Source: Gnetum montanum | Taxonomy: Eukaryota > Streptophyta > Gnetopsida > Gnetales > Gnetaceae | NCBI GenBank assembly: GCA_015680685.1 | Contig: MNCI01004855.1 | Coordinates: 1 to 64,000, forward strand | Direction: 5' to 3' | Length of the DNA: 64,000 nt | Shown: positions 46,739 through 58,370 of the stretch, piece after piece | Numbering within the stretch: the first letter of the stretch is position 1 | Layout of the letters: each line of letters starts with the position of its first letter | Notes under the pieces: model-generated | Database searches by the model: none | Told to the model about the DNA's origin: nothing | Seen by the model: only the letters and a program-made list of their open reading frames with translations | Made by a program: the position numbers and the translations under genes

Positions 46739-46812
46739 TATATATAGTTTTATGCAACATGTTATTGCATACGTGATAGCATAGCCCGAATATCACGTTG
46801 GACCTGATATCA
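46739..46812 (-). promoter_or_regulatory. A3 internal GATATC + TATA module
   Basis: Minus strand: ATGATATCAGG, GTGATATTCGG, then TATATATA at 46746-46739. Same order as in the LTR promoter; upstream of ORF2. Confidence 0.5.
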
Positions 46813-47115
46813 TGGCCTATTTAAAGTAGGGTACTAGAAAAATTGAGATTTTTTTGAAATTATGAACTCAAAAATGAAGGACTTAGGGTCAATGTAAAAG
46901 GTCTAGGGTAATATTAAATAGTCTTGAAGGCACAAATAGTATAATGATGTAAAATCTGGCAATGGAATGCATGAATTGGATGAGGAGAAAGGACATGCTT
47001 AAGTACATAGGAACATTTGAACTAGAAGGATGATGAGGGAAAGAGTATTGTAATCCTTGGAGGGTATAAAATGTTGTGATGGTGATGTGTTATGAGTGTA
47101 GATTACAAGGCTTAT

Positions 47116-47140
47116 GCAAGTGGGTCCTCCCCAAAGCAGG
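47116..47140 (-). other. conserved purine motif (A3 copy)
   Basis: Minus strand CTTTGGGGAGGACCCACTT in a 25-bp block. Confidence 0.6.
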
Positions 47141-48269
47141 TTCCAACATATAATGCCTTTGCGTAACCACACCTTAAAATGTCTGTAGGGACTAGAAGGG
47201 TTAAATTTAATTTACACCGATGCAACAAAACACACACAAGTTGATACTACCATGATGAGGTATGCATTCAATGCTACAAAAGACACGAGTCACAAATACA
47301 TAAACAACGAGTTAAGGCAAGTTGTAGAAGGGATTACAGAGATTCAGATATGAGGTAGCTGACGTAGGGCATAATGAATCCTGAGTGTAGGGCATGATTA
47401 ATGTGTCATTAGGCTATTGCTCCAAAATCAAGACCAAGTCCATTCCTTCAATTAGTGACATCGCATTGTTTTATCCAATGATGAACAACCATAAGAGTAC
47501 CATGATAACAAGGTGTACGATTACTTGGCGTTTTGTTTAAGGGAGGAGTGATTGCTTTGCAGCACTTTGATCTTCATCTTTTCTTTTTTTTCCTTTATTC
47601 TTTTCTTTTTTCTTTTTCTTTTTTTCTTTTTGTGTGGCCACTTTATCACACTCTTCTTTATCTTCTTTTTTTTTTCCTCTTTTTTTTGAATGCTTAATCT
47701 AGAGAAGCCACCTACCTTTAGGCATGGGTGGATGTATTTCCACTGGGATCCCCTAGAATAGCATTAACTTTCTATATTGAGTTCTTTTATTACTCTTACT
47801 CCCATTTTTCGTTGAATCTACAAGGATTTTAGTACAACCAAGCTACATGATAACTCTTATAGATGTCACCAAAGGGAATCCACAAGTTCCCTTGATGTCA
47901 TACCTTGGTCATTCCTACTTAGTCCATCATTTTTTGCTCTAGGCATAATGAGCACAAAATTACTTTTAAGTTTTTTCTGATGACAAGAATATCATTGTAC
48001 CCAAAGTAGGACCTCTTATTAATAGAATGGATAAGTGAATGTTGTGGGCTCGTTGTCCAAGTAATTAGTCACATAAGACTTGATAGCATAGAACAACACC
48101 TCAACTAATGATTCACATGAGTGTTTTATTCATAGATGAGATTACTTATAAAAAGATAAACAGATAAAATAATAAATAAAAACAGAAAACAAAAAATTGA
48201 AAGATGAAAAATTGAAAAATATAAATTATAAAATTAAAGAAAAGGAAAAATATTTATTAATTCTACTTG

Positions 48270-50584
48270 TTAGAATGAAGGATATCCCCCATAACTAATC
48301 GGTTGAGTATGGCTAGATTTAATAAATGGAAGGTTAGGATCCATGCATGTTGAAATATTGGGGCTTGGTCATATCCAACCCATTGGGTGTCTTTTGATGT
48401 GATGATTGGAATGTACCCATATTAGGGTTCACACACTCGACCATAATAGGCATAGTGGGGTCGATTGTATGACGGGGTCATGGGATAAGGAGCTACCCCA
48501 CTATGGCATCCTTGACCATAAGATGGCATGCAAGGATCAATGTGTCCCCCTCTGTGGTTATATTCATTGGGCCTCATAGTTGTTGGAGTATCGATTGGTG
48601 ACCTGGATAAGATGACACAAGGTGTTGAGTTCGAGGAGAAGGATGCATCATAGCATTGAACTTGCACTGGTTTGGGAGATGCAGTGGGTTCAACATCGTG
48701 CTACTTCTTTCTATGGTCATACCTAAACAAAGGATGTTTTTGAGTACTTCCACTACTATTGAAAGTATTAGCACAAGTAGCATTCATAGGTTGATGCTGT
48801 GGTGCAAAACCTTTTGGTACAATTGGTGGTGATGTAGAAGGAGGTGAAGGATGAGAATACTATTGTTGAGGAAAAGTGTAAGGTACATGAGGTGGCGACC
48901 TTATCAGAGAGGGTATGAGTGGATAGTATTCTAGAGAATGATAACAATGTGGTGAAGTAGAGGATGATGATCTAGTTGGAGAAATAGGGTGTTGAACATA
49001 GTAAGCATTTTGCGTTGGGACATATAAAGGATATGATCAGGTTGGTGATGGCTTCATCCACGACTAGGGCTTTTGCCATTGTGGTTGAACCTAATATTTT
49101 TGTACGAAATCTAGGTGTAACATTCCTCCCCAATGCTCATGTAAATGTGAAAAAACTGGGCATTAGCCTTTGGGGTGATTGTACAAATAGATGTTGCATT
49201 GATATGAGAAGTTGGTAGTTGAGTTCGTATTCTTATTATCTTCTGCCCTTTGTTTTGATTGTTGCATGGTGTCCTATCCTGTTTCTTGATTTTGCATAGT
49301 TGTGCCTCTACTATTGTTAGCATATTCTCCATATTTTTCGTGCACCAACTCTATCATCTTATTAGTCTTTACCTCGATTTCATCTAGTGATTATTGCATT
49401 GGCAAAGGTAGAAGCGGTTGCACTTCCTTAAGGTGAGCTGATTTCTCCTCTTTATGGTTATGAATCTTTGCTAATTTAAGATTTTGGTCCCATTGAGAGT
49501 TTTCAACATTCTCCCATTTAGCCATTTCTCCTTCTTCTTTTTCTACTTGCTTAATAAGTTCTTGGAGTTGATGGGTTTGTAGCTCGTATAGTTGACCTTG
49601 GTCATACATCCCTAGGGTTTCCCTTGTTTCATTATGGAGCCCATCTATGATATGGTACATTAGCCTCTCATTGGAGAAGCCATGGCATGGGTAGTTTTTT
49701 AATAGTGCATAATATCTTTCTAAGGCCACATCTAGGGTTTCATGTTGCCCTTCTTTCCATTTTTGGATTTTTCTCCTCAAGGTTGATGTTGTGGAATAGG
49801 TTTGATATTGTTTAGTAAAGAGTTCTACCATTGTTGGCCAACTACAGATTGATTTTGATTTTAAGGATCTATACCATACTTTTGATTGGACAACAAGTTT
49901 CATAGGAAAGAGCTTAAGTTTTTGCCACCCATTATCGATATTATTCCATACACAAGCATCATAGAATATGTTGTTGCTAATCTGAATCATAGTCTCCTGC
50001 AAACTTGGGAAGGTTGTTTAAATCAAGCCTAGGTAGATGACTTTCTTTACGATGCCTGCAAGATATTTGAATGGCTCTTGTATAAGAATTAGGCTCTTAG
50101 TGGCTAGTAGGAGTTCATTGTAACTAAGTAGGTTGTGAGTTTGCAAGTTGAGATAATCTTTTCCTTGTTCATGTTGGCATTCTTAATTTTCTTTGGGAGC
50201 TCAATTTTTAGTTCTACATCAATCCATTGAATCATAGTCATTCGTGTTAGAATTTGACATCAAAGGAGTAGAGGAAGAAAAAGAACTGAAAAAATTATCC
50301 TAAATTTTGTAAGTTTTCCAATCATCCCCTAATAGATTCTTGTTAGTTATTGAGAAGGTCCTAGGATTTTTGGGCCTCCTAATTCTATGGGCTTTCCCCT
50401 TCTTACTAGAGGTGTCATAGTTGGTTGACAAGAATCCTTGAGTATCATTGGGATACTCATGAACATATGGAATTCTTGCATAAAGTTGAGTACTCCCAAC
50501 TTTGTCTTCATCATATAATTCGTTGGTTCTATAATGAATTGCCTCACTATTTGTGGTGTTAGCATAGTCTTGTGAGAGAGACAT
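48270..50584 (-). pseudogene. A3 gag, broken
   Basis: Starts MSLSQDYANTTNSEAIHYRT at 50584. The longest open piece (50002-49391, 203 codons) is a full Retrotrans_gag core: FYDACVWNNIDNGWQKLKLF, WYRSLKSKSICSWPTMVELF, TKQYQTYSTTSTLRRKIQKW, LDVALERYYALLKN, MYHIIDGLHNETRETLGMYD, then QLYELQTHQLQELIKQVEKE. The zinc knuckle near 49190 is damaged (CNIYLYNHPKG). The tail ends RPHYAYYGRVCEP with a stop in place of Gln at 48424-48422. Confidence 0.8.
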
Positions 50585-50697
50585 TGTTGTGAGTGGTGTG
50601 TGACCTAATTGAATTTAATTTCTTTTCTAAAGCATATATTGTTAATACTTGTTACAAAGATCTTATATGATGTAACTAGTCTAAATAACTAACATAG

Positions 50698-50716
50698 TCC
50701 CATGCAATGACGCCAA
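50698..50716 (-). other. A3 PBS, tRNA-Asp type (degenerate)
   Basis: Minus-strand TTGGCGTCATTGCATGGGA next to the 5' LTR. Confidence 0.72.
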
Positions 50717-51616
50717 TGATGAGTGGCAAGTTACCCCTACACTCAACCATATGAATACAAGTGTTTCATGCACAATCTACTTGAACTCCATAGATGGGCT
50801 TGTTGTGGTATCTAGATAGTTACTCATTAATCACAGTTCGCTATCTTCCCACCTAGACTAGTATTTGCTTTGCCACGTATAGTTTAGTCTAGAGTGAGGT
50901 GTATGATGTAGTTTTTAACCTAGTGCTACTCCTACAGGAAATGGAAAATAACTTTAATTAAGATAGGAGGAAAAGGAAGAGAGAGTGAAGCTAATAGGAT
51001 ATAGGGGAAGAGAATCTAAACTAGCCTAAGTGTGATGAGCATCTGTTCCTTAATCATCCGTACACATCTTGGACCTTGTGCATGACTACCACTGGGGTTA
51101 CCAAGAACATGGCCTAGGTACACTATTGGGATACCAAGTAGTCACACTTGAATGCTTGTGATTAAGTCATACTCATTCCATGTTTAAGGATTTTAGAGTG
51201 AAGAGATATTAACTATGAAAGCAATAAATAACAATAACAATTAAATAATTAAACTAAGTGAATGCTGCAATGATGAAGTAATCTTGATCTTTATTTTCAG
51301 TTATGTGCATGTCCAAGTACGTCACACTCAAATAAAGGTGCCATACAATTACAATCATCACACTACAGGCATGCACTGGGAGAAAGGATTGAGAAGAACT
51401 AAAAAAGAACTAACTTTTATCTACTGACTAAAAACTAACTTCTTCCAAAACACTTGCTTCCAACTCTTTGCTCCTACATGTGTATTTATAGGCTAGCACA
51501 AGAGTCACAATATTGCACATCCAATATCGCTAGCCAAGCCATGATATCGTGTACTCGATATAGCATATGTGATATTGCAGGTCTGATATCAAAGCCTAAT
51601 GTATCACAATTCATCA
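50717..51616 (-). repeat. family A LTR shared by A3 (5' LTR) and A3b (3' LTR)
   Basis: TGATGAGTGGC to ATTCATCA, 900 bp, uninterrupted. Its left side abuts a PBS (A3) and its right side abuts a PPT (A3b), so it serves two internal regions. GATATC-type words at about 51510-51590; TATAAATA on the minus strand near 51487. Confidence 0.9.
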
Positions 51617-51797
51617 TACCTCCATGGCTGAACAATAATTCGTCCTCAAGTTGAACAAAATGAGAACAAGCTCCATTGATTACATAGTGGAGACGTATGG
51701 GATTATTGACTAACTAGGAATTTATTCATAACATAGTGGAGAATTGAATAGAATAAAATTTGAACTAACACACAAAAAAAAATAAAAAATCACAAAA

Positions 51798-54587
51798 TTA
51801 CAAAATTTTGTGGAACTTATGTGGTTCTAGGTGGTAGTGGCTCTTCCATGGGTCGCTATCCCTTATCTTGTGCTCCAGATTTTGGAATTTGATGGCTTTG
51901 CAATAATGCCTAGAGCTTTTCCTCTTCAGTTTGGGCATCCTATGCTATCCATGTTGATGTTCAAATTTTGATGGAGTCGGCACCTTCCATGGGCACAGTA
52001 GTTATGGGAACACTTGATTTTGTTTAACATACCAGGCTACAAACAACCATCGTTCCTCCTCGTAGGCTCTGGCTTTGTCCCTATACTCTTGGAAATTTGT
52101 AAGCTATCAAGCCAAGTCCACCATGACATCTTTCTACCCTTGGTAGCTAGCCTTAACCACCTCCAGTTCAGAATTTGAACCTTCTAGCCTTTGTAACATT
52201 TTCTTGTGCTCTACAAATTCTGCTTCATATTTAGCATAGGTGGTAGCTACCTACTTTTCGAGCTCTATTCTCGAGCATCCTACTATTAACAATGCTAGAT
52301 TTTCATACCATAGGTTTGCCAATCCCATGTACTTTATGAGATATTGAATTTGCAGGTCCTAGCTTTTAAGCTTTACCTTGTGGAAAATTGCATATGTGTC
52401 CAATATGGCCCGCCAATCAATGTGTTGAGCACTAAAAGTGTTGATGTGGGCCTTGGACATATGGATCTCTTTTTCTATGACTTTCTTGTACATCCCCACC
52501 TGGTCTTTGAAATGCTCCTTTAAATTTTCATGCCGCTTGGCCTCATTTTGTCATGCACTTATTTCAGTGGTCATCTTCTACCAAATTGTGCATACCTCCT
52601 TCTTTGAGAGGGTTCGATTCTCTCAGGTGGTTGACCCTGATGAAGTGTTTTCATAACTAGTGAAATTTTTCTTCAAAAACATTCTTCTATTTCTCCATAG
52701 TGGTCAACCTAATATTATCAACGGTGAACTATTTATTCTCTTCTTGTAAGGCTCTAAGTGCCTTGGCGTGTGCATAGGTTTGTGCTTGTGTCTTGGAGGA
52801 ATCCCAGTCAACCTTCTCCTTCTCTTCCATCACTCTTTTATTATTTGCAAGTAGCTTGTTTTGTTTCTCTATCCTGAAAGTGTCCAGCTAGTGTATGGGA
52901 ACAAACAAAGATGGGTCCCGCTGGGTAGCTTCTAGGGTATTGAGCCTCTCTTGTAGTCTTCCCAACTCCACTTCTGCATGTTGGGCCCTGATCTCTACCA
53001 TGACCAGCTTTCCTTTGGTGGTGATGAGGTCTGATTATGCTATTGTAACATCTTGTGGGATGTCAAACAAGGACATCATTACTTGTCTTGTCTATAGAAA
53101 TCAATCAAAGACATCCTCATGGTCGACAAGAGTCATTGAGGGACTGGCTAGAATTTGAGCATCCCATACTCTTGTGAAGTTTGCTGGTGGCATAATTGGG
53201 ATGTTGAAAGATTCTTTGATGTGGTCCATGACCACTTATGAGGCTCTTGCTACATCTTGGTGCTACATGACCATCATTATGGCCCCTTCACCTATTTCCA
53301 ATTGCACCTGGAAAGATGCAGTGTTTCATAAAATATGTTGTGACCACTGGGTCTTCCCTCATCATATTTGAATGGACACCTTGCCCTGTGCATGATCAAT
53401 AGAAACTATGGGTTGTATGATGTCATCGATGACGTGGAAGATATTAGCATCATCATGAATTCCCCAATTGATCATCTTACAATGGCCTTGAGACAACTCA
53501 TCGATGGTTGATAATCTTATGGTGGTAGTGATGGTTGGTCTTGTTGGCTCATGTTGGGCAATGCTTGTTGTTGACTTGGCCCTATGCTTGGGAGTTAGCT
53601 AGGCCTTGCAGTTTGGGTTGCACTGGGCCCCATCATCTGTTCTTGCTTTGGCTCCAGTGTCTCACCATCACTCTTCCTTTGGGCTAGTGACTTTATTAGT
53701 TTGGTGAATGAAGCATTTTGGGCTCTTCTGGGAATGTCATTGGTGTACCCCAGAATACCTGCATGTTTGCACAGCTTCCTGATGAGACAAGGGAAGGGAA
53801 ACATGAACTTTCTTATCTTGCATATTTCAAACTGCCTCAAGATCTCCATGACATACAGATGAGGAAGGTTAGCATTAACCTTTCCCATCAATATTGCACT
53901 TCCTCTTGCTACATATGTTGAAATTCTTTTTAATCCTCTTATGGGGAAGATGTGATAAGTACCAATCTTAAAGTATATCTTTTCTTCTAGCGTCAACTCT
54001 CCATATGTCTTGTCCTCTTTGCTATATGCCCTATCCAACTAGACTCTTCATGCATCAGCATTGGAGCAAGTGGATAGGTGAGCAACTTTTCACCTTGTAT
54101 TTAGAAGGTTCAACACTTCTGAGATGGGCTTTGTACAAAAATCTATGAACACACCAAAAATGTCAATTATAGTGCCTTTTTCTTTATTTTTCCAAAATTG
54201 ATATGTTTCTCCTAAGTACCAGGAACCACTTTTAAAGAGAATGGACCACAATGGGGACCCTTTGAGTTGGTCCCTAACAACCTTAGGAGCAAATTATGTG
54301 AAAGGTCCAAAGATTAATTCCATGATCATAGCTACTGACATGGACCTTTCTCAGATAGCTTGAACACGCTCTAGGGACAACATGAGGTGTTGTGCCTATT
54401 TAGGCACTTCAGTAGCTTCTTCTTCTGCTTGTCCTAACTGCACAATAGCAAAAATATCTTGATGGATGCTAAATGATTGTGCCTCCTACACTACACTTTT
54501 TTCAGGAGAGGCTTGTCTTCTACCTCTCCTGGGTCACTTGGACACACATTGAAAGGGTCTTTTTTGTTGTCCATGTTTAGGGGCCAT
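51798..54587 (-). pseudogene. A3b ORF2, sister of A3 ORF2
   Basis: ATG at 54587 follows the acceptor-like AG directly and gives MAPKHGQQKRPFQ. The longest open piece (54038-53595) repeats the A3 domain: LTLEEKIYFKIGTYHIF, STYVARGSAILMGKVNANLP, FPFPCLIRKLCKHAGILGYT, DIPRRAQNASF. A Gln/Pro linker and Lys/Glu-rich helices follow (for example EHFKDQVGMYKKVIEKEIHM, near 52500). Stops and frameshifts are at different places from those in A3, so the two copies decayed independently. Confidence 0.68.
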
Positions 54588-54617
54588 CTGCAATCACACG
54601 AGGCCAACCATTAATAA
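54588..54617 (-). promoter_or_regulatory. branch point and splice-acceptor-like block before A3b ORF2
   Basis: Minus strand TTATTAAT, then GTGTGATTGCAG followed at once by ATGGCCCC. Confidence 0.5.
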
Positions 54618-55113
54618 GGTTTTTTACAAAATTTAAGTTATACCTTACTACTACCTTAATGAATTTATTTCTTATTTTATGTGATCCAGAGTTAGAAAAT
54701 CTTGTGAAAATGTCCCCTAAAAGTTTTAACATTGGGCCCCTAATTTGATTAGGTGGCTTTAAAATTTAATTTCCTGGTGTAGGTAAAGAGATAAGATTGT
54801 TTTTGGCACATGTCTATCATCATTTTTTTGCTTTTTATTTTTTTTCAATTAATTATCCTTTACAGTATCCTTTGGGTGATGATGAATTTTGAAACATTTA
54901 TGTGCAACTTGTATTGTACCCCTCCCCCATAAGTAAGTTGAACACTCTGGGTTCAAGTAGGTTATTTCAGAATAAGAATTAGAGTGCTAGTGAGTGAGTT
55001 ATGACTATTCGAACAAGAGGTGTGCAAGTCACGAGTCGTAGAAGAAAATTTGAAAAATCCCCCCATGCAAATAGTTAAAAATGATGTTAATGTGTGCACA
55101 GGGGGTCCATATA

Positions 55114-55202
55114 GATAGTTTAATGTGACACGATATTGCGTATGTGATAGCGCAGCCCCAATATCGTGTTAGACCCAATATGGCATACTCGATATCATGG
55201 CC
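55114..55202 (-). promoter_or_regulatory. A3b internal GATATC module
   Basis: Minus strand ATGATATCGAG, ACGATATTGGG, CGATATCGTG-like words, then a degenerate TATCTATATGG where A3 has TATATATA. Confidence 0.42.
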
Positions 55203-55500
55203 TATTTAAAGTAGGGTACTAGAAAAATTGACAAATTTTTGAAATTCTAAATTTAAAAATGAAGGACTTGAGGTTAGTGTGAAAGGTCTAGGATAATATT
55301 AAATACTCTTGAAGGCACAAATAGTATAATGATGTAGAATTTGACAATGGAATGCATGAATCAGATGAGGAGAAAGGACATGTTTTGGTACATAGGAACG
55401 TTTGAACTAGAAGGATGATGAGGGAAAGAGTATTGTAATCCTTGGATGGTATAAAATGATGTGATGGTGATGTGTTATGAGTGTAGATTACAAGGGTTTC

Positions 55501-55525
55501 GCAAGTGGATCCTCCCCAAAGTAGG
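55501..55525 (-). other. conserved purine motif (A3b copy)
   Basis: Minus strand CTTTGGGGAGGATCCACTT in a 25-bp block. Confidence 0.6.
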
Positions 55526-56729
55526 TTCCAACCTATAATGCCCTTGCATAACCACATCTTGAAATGTCCATAGGCACCAGAAGGATTAAATGTAATCTAC
55601 ACCGATGCAACAAAACACATACATGTTGATACTACCATGATGAGGTATGAATTCAATGCTACACAAGACACGAGTCACAAATACATAAACAACGAGTTAA
55701 GGCAAGATGTAGAAGGGATTACAGAGATTCAGATATGAGGTAGCTGATGTAGGGCATAATGAATCCTCAGTGTAGGGCATGATTAATGTGTCATTAGCCC
55801 ATTGATCCAAAATCAAGACCAAGTCCATTCCTTCGATTAGTGACATTGCATTTTTTTATCCAATGATGGACAACCATAAGAGTACCATGACAAGGTGTAC
55901 GATCACTTGGTGTTTTGTTCAAGGGAGGAGTGATTGCTTTGCGGCACTTTGATCTTGATCTTTTTTTTCCTTTCTTCTTTTCTTTTTTCTTTTTTTGTGG
56001 CCATTTTGGCACACTCTTCTTGCTCTTCTATTTTTTTCCTCTTTTTTTTTTAAATGCTTAATCCAGAGAAGCTGCCTACCTTCAGGCATGGGTGCATGTC
56101 TTTCCAGTGGGACCCCACAAAATAGCATTGACTTTTTGTATTGAGTGCCTTTATTACTCTTACTCCCATTTTTTATTAGATTTAGAAGGATCTTAGTATA
56201 ACCAATCTACATGATAACTTCTATAGATGTCACCAAAGGGAATCCACAAGTTCCCTTGATGTCACACCTTGGCCATTCCCGCTTAGTCCATCATTTTTTT
56301 CTCTAGGCATAATGAGCACAAAATTAATTTTAAGTTTTATGATGACAAGAATATCTCAATACCAAAAGTAGGGCCTCTTATTAATAGAATGGATAAGTGG
56401 ATGTTGTGGGCTCACCGTCCAAGTAATTAGTCACGTGAGACTTGATAGCATAGAACAACACCTCAACCAACGAGTCACATGAGTGTTTTATTCATAGATG
56501 AGATTACTTATAAAAAGATAAAAAGATTAAAAAATAAATAAAAAGAGAAAACAACAAATTGAAAGATGAAAATTGAAAACAAAAAATTATAAAATTAAGG
56601 AAAAGGAAAAATATTTATTAATTTTGCTTGTTATAAGTAGGATATCACCCATAACTAATCAGTTGAGTATGGCTAGAATTAATAAATGGAAGGTTAGGAT
56701 CCATGCATGTTGAAAATATTGGGGCCTAT

Positions 56730-56797
56730 TCATATCCAACCCATTGGGTATCTTTTGATGTGGTGGTTGGAATGTACCCATATTGGGGTTCACACAC
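56730..56797 (-). pseudogene. A3b gag tail fragment
   Basis: Reads CEPQYGYIPTTTSKDTQWVG on the minus strand and is cut at the junction with B2. It keeps the Gln after CEP. Confidence 0.7.
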
Positions 56798-56909
56798 ATA
56801 ATGTTGAATATCACTTATATTTCGCATTGGTATATTTTCTCTGTACACATAATGTCTAATATATTGTATATTTGACATTTTCCATGACATCTGGGGATAG
56901 GATGTCACA
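56798..56909 (+). repeat. B2 5' LTR, right end only
   Basis: Matches the last 112 bp of the B2 3' LTR (ATAATGTTGAAT, TTGGTATATTTTCT, ATATTTGACATTTTCC, GGGATAGGATGTCACA). Confidence 0.85.
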
Positions 56910-56924
56910 ATTGGTATTAAAGCA
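56910..56924 (+). other. B2 PBS, tRNA-Met type
   Basis: ATTGGTATTAAAGCA follows the LTR end; a degraded TGGTATCAGAGC. Confidence 0.75.
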
Positions 56925-56939
56925 AACCATGATCCAAGG

Positions 56940-57898
56940 NNNNNNNNNNNNNNNNNNNNNNNNNNNNNNNNNNNNNNNNNNNNNNNNNNNNNNNNNNNNN
57001 NNNNNNNNNNNNNNNNNNNNNNNNNNNNNNNNNNNNNNNNNNNNNNNNNNNNNNNNNNNNNNNNNNNNNNNNNNNNNNNNNNNNNNNNNNNNNNNNNNNN
57101 NNNNNNNNNNNNNNNNNNNNNNNNNNNNNNNNNNNNNNNNNNNNNNNNNNNNNNNNNNNNNNNNNNNNNNNNNNNNNNNNNNNNNNNNNNNNNNNNNNNN
57201 NNNNNNNNNNNNNNNNNNNNNNNNNNNNNNNNNNNNNNNNNNNNNNNNNNNNNNNNNNNNNNNNNNNNNNNNNNNNNNNNNNNNNNNNNNNNNNNNNNNN
57301 NNNNNNNNNNNNNNNNNNNNNNNNNNNNNNNNNNNNNNNNNNNNNNNNNNNNNNNNNNNNNNNNNNNNNNNNNNNNNNNNNNNNNNNNNNNNNNNNNNNN
57401 NNNNNNNNNNNNNNNNNNNNNNNNNNNNNNNNNNNNNNNNNNNNNNNNNNNNNNNNNNNNNNNNNNNNNNNNNNNNNNNNNNNNNNNNNNNNNNNNNNNN
57501 NNNNNNNNNNNNNNNNNNNNNNNNNNNNNNNNNNNNNNNNNNNNNNNNNNNNNNNNNNNNNNNNNNNNNNNNNNNNNNNNNNNNNNNNNNNNNNNNNNNN
57601 NNNNNNNNNNNNNNNNNNNNNNNNNNNNNNNNNNNNNNNNNNNNNNNNNNNNNNNNNNNNNNNNNNNNNNNNNNNNNNNNNNNNNNNNNNNNNNNNNNNN
57701 NNNNNNNNNNNNNNNNNNNNNNNNNNNNNNNNNNNNNNNNNNNNNNNNNNNNNNNNNNNNNNNNNNNNNNNNNNNNNNNNNNNNNNNNNNNNNNNNNNNN
57801 NNNNNNNNNNNNNNNNNNNNNNNNNNNNNNNNNNNNNNNNNNNNNNNNNNNNNNNNNNNNNNNNNNNNNNNNNNNNNNNNNNNNNNNNNNNNNNNNNN
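56940..57898. other. assembly gap (959 N)
   Basis: Undetermined bases inside the B2 leader. Long apparent ORFs across it are artefacts. Confidence 0.99.
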
Positions 57899-58370
57899 TT
57901 TTAGTTGCAAGATATATAAAATAATTAAATATTAGTTGCGACATTATATTTTTTTTCTTCCTTCATAGATTTCTCTTCAATGGTTACCCATCAAAAAAGT
58001 AATATAAACATTGCTCCGTAAATTTACAGCGTAGTTTCATGCCCTTTTATATGCTTAAAAAAATTTCATTAGGAATAGCTTAAAGGACTAAAAATCAGGG
58101 AATGTAATTATATATTACTAAAATTAGATAATATAGTTACATATTACTAAATATATATAATGTCCTTAAATATTACTAAAATTACATAATATAATTATCA
58201 AAATAGACAATATGGTTATTTGGTTGATGTAGTTATTATTAGTCAATGTATTAATTAATGATCAGTTGAGATATTAGTTGGAGAATTAGTTTAAGGAATA
58301 GAATAATCTTCAACCATCAAGAAAAGGGTATATTAATCAACTTTGCAATCAAAACAAAGGGCAAAACAAC

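Larger units (their letters stand above)
37279..51616 (-). mobile_element. family A LTR retrotransposon A3, split by A4
   Basis: Minus-strand element: 3' LTR at 37279-37696 plus 42749-43230 (interrupted by A4), internal region 43231-50716, 5' LTR 50717-51616. The internal region (7.5 kb) holds gag, the conserved motif, an internal promoter module and the longest ORF2. No pol is recognisable. Its 5' LTR is followed on the right by a second internal region (A3b), so it is one half of an LTR-internal-LTR-internal tandem. Confidence 0.88.
51617..56797 (-). mobile_element. A3b: second internal region in tandem with A3, truncated
   Basis: Begins with PPT (plus-strand TACCTCCATG, 51617-51626) and follows A3 internal sequence step by step (ORF2, acceptor block, internal promoter module, conserved motif, gag tail). 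It breaks off at 56797 inside the gag tail, directly joined to a family B LTR fragment. Most of gag, the PBS and the far LTR are missing. The tandem LTR-internal-LTR-internal order points to unequal recombination between related elements. Confidence 0.82.

Noticed and set aside
56726-57944. Three long ORFs spanning the N gap
   Set aside because: They are open only because undetermined bases contain no stops; the real flanking codons belong to A3b gag and B2.
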